A program made the position numbers and the translations under genes. Below the pieces are notes generated by a model. That model saw only the letters and a list, made by a program, of their open reading frames with translations, was not told where the DNA came from and ran no database searches. A stretch of DNA of 64,000 nt from Neolewinella marina (GTDB taxonomy: Bacteria > Bacteroidota > Bacteroidia > Chitinophagales > Saprospiraceae). The first letter of the stretch is position 1; each line of letters starts with the position of its first letter. Positions 63,612-64,000 of the stretch are shown here, piece by piece. The stretch lies in assembly GCF_002631205.1 (NCBI RefSeq), contig NZ_PDLO01000002.1, forward strand, positions 558,001 through 622,000, read 5' to 3'.

Positions 63612-63760
63612 TGTAAGGGCAGGAGTCGAACCTGCACGGGGCGGTTAGCCCGTTTCAGTGCTCCGGAGAGCATCACTCGTGCGGAGCGCTGAATAGGGTT
63701 TATCCCGACCTCCCCACCCGCGAGACAAGCGGGCATGGCTGCCAATTTCATCACCTTACA
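63612..63760 (-). tRNA. tRNA-like RNA with giant variable arm, copy 2
   Basis: 149 bases. Same cloverleaf as copy 1 with acceptor TGTAAGG/CCTTACA, identical D- and anticodon arms (anticodon position GUC), a 78-base variable region and an identical T-arm. The variable arm folds as GGGG/CCCC, CGG/CCG, CCC/GGG, TTCAGCGCTCCG/CGGAGCACTGAA (one mismatch) and an apical GAGTGATGCTC. G follows the acceptor, as in true tRNA-Asp. Confidence 0.6.
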
Positions 63761-63812
63761 AAATGGTACCCGCTGGAAAATCGTGCTTCTCCAATAATGG
63801 GTACGTTATCGC
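63761..63812 (-). other. Structured spacer hairpin between tRNA-like copies 3 and 2
   Basis: 52 bases. GTACCC/GGGTAC outer stem, TGGAGAA/TTTTCCA inner stem around GCACGA. See the paired spacer at 63560-63611 for the compensatory change. Confidence 0.5.
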
Positions 63813-63961
63813 TGTAAGGGCAGGAGTCGAACCTGCACGGGGCGGTTAGCCCGTTTCAGTGCTCCGGAGAGCATCGCTCACGCGGAGCGCTGAACTGGGT
63901 TTATCCCGACCTCCCCACCCGCGAGACAAGCGGGCATGGCTGCCAATTTCATCACCTTACA
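63813..63961 (-). tRNA. tRNA-like RNA with giant variable arm, copy 3 (first transcribed)
   Basis: 149 bases, nearly identical to copy 2; differences lie in the variable arm (GAGCGATGCTC apex instead of GAGTGATGCTC, keeping the pairing) and next to CCC. A TAATTTG box ends at the mature 5' end on the minus strand (ATAATTTG overlapping position 63961 and upstream), which could be the array promoter. The window ends 39 bases further, so -33 cannot be fully assessed. Confidence 0.6.
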
Positions 63962-64000
63962 AATTATGAACGCCGCCGTTGCTTCGTCCTTGCATTAGCA

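Larger units (their letters stand above)
63409..63961 (-). repeat. Three-unit tandem array, 201-bp period
   Basis: The three tRNA-like units and their 52-base spacers repeat at exactly 201 bases (5' ends at 63559, 63760, 63961). Flanking sequence on both sides is unrelated, so the array is three units long here. Identity is highest between copies 2 and 3. Confidence 0.9.

Noticed and set aside
63409-63961. CRISPR array
   Set aside because: Units are 201 bp with conserved rather than variable spacers, and each unit folds as a cloverleaf; no cas genes.
63409-63961. tmRNA
   Set aside because: Each unit has a full D-arm and anticodon arm and no tag-reading frame; too short for tmRNA.

Overview
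The window is chromosomal DNA of a GC-rich member of the Bacteroidota, most likely a marine Saprospiria/Lewinella-type organism. The basis is: promoter-like TAnnTTTG boxes and almost no Shine-Dalgarno sequences; a type IX secretion sorting domain on a secreted haloperoxidase; an outer-membrane-beta-barrel TonB-type receptor; LytS/LytTR signalling; and lipoprotein-rich periplasmic chaperone genes. Genus-level placement is inference.

Layout. 1-9.2 kb: a truncated RlmI-type rRNA methyltransferase, a membrane patatin, an RsbU-like phosphatase, TM2/TPR/SHOCT and CBS proteins, a large HExxH/propeller/barrel surface protein and a lipoprotein. 9.4-12.8 kb: a tight ATP-grasp / ATP-grasp / aspartoacylase-like operon. 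12.8-26.8 kb: DedA, PepSY-like, GH13, SDR, DinB-like, TRIC channel, FAD/Fe-S dehydrogenase, a three-gene periplasmic PPIase operon, DUF2147 and DUF937-like genes, closed by strong terminators.

26.9-39.5 kb is a clearly delimited integrative element of lower GC. It is inserted at the 3' end of a tRNA-Asp gene and flanked by a 15-bp direct repeat. It carries a tyrosine integrase, an excisionase-type HTH protein, DUF3987 and VirE-N/PriCT replication-type proteins, a large orphan protein, and a three-gene restriction-like cargo: a split N6-adenine methyltransferase and a GIY-YIG-like/SF2 helicase. The element supplies its own terminator next to the tRNA, replacing the one left at the far junction.

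39.7-63.4 kb is mostly core metabolism and envelope: DJ-1/PfpI, aldehyde dehydrogenase, QueE, YigZ, TonB-type receptor, LytS/LytTR pair, lone Tat-exported TRAP binding protein, TerC, T9SS haloperoxidase, PDH E2, RecR, CoaD, glycosyltransferases (two in a low-GC patch), chorismate synthase, and an ergothioneine EgtB-EgtD locus with DUF427 and DUF2064 neighbours.

The most unusual object is at the right edge (63,409-63,961, minus strand). It consists of three tandem 201-bp units, each encoding a complete tRNA-like cloverleaf with an Asp-type GUC anticodon and G73, but with class II (Leu-like) D-arm architecture and an enormous 78-80-nt structured variable arm. Compensatory base changes between copies in the acceptor stem, variable arm and inter-unit hairpin argue that the fold is under selection.
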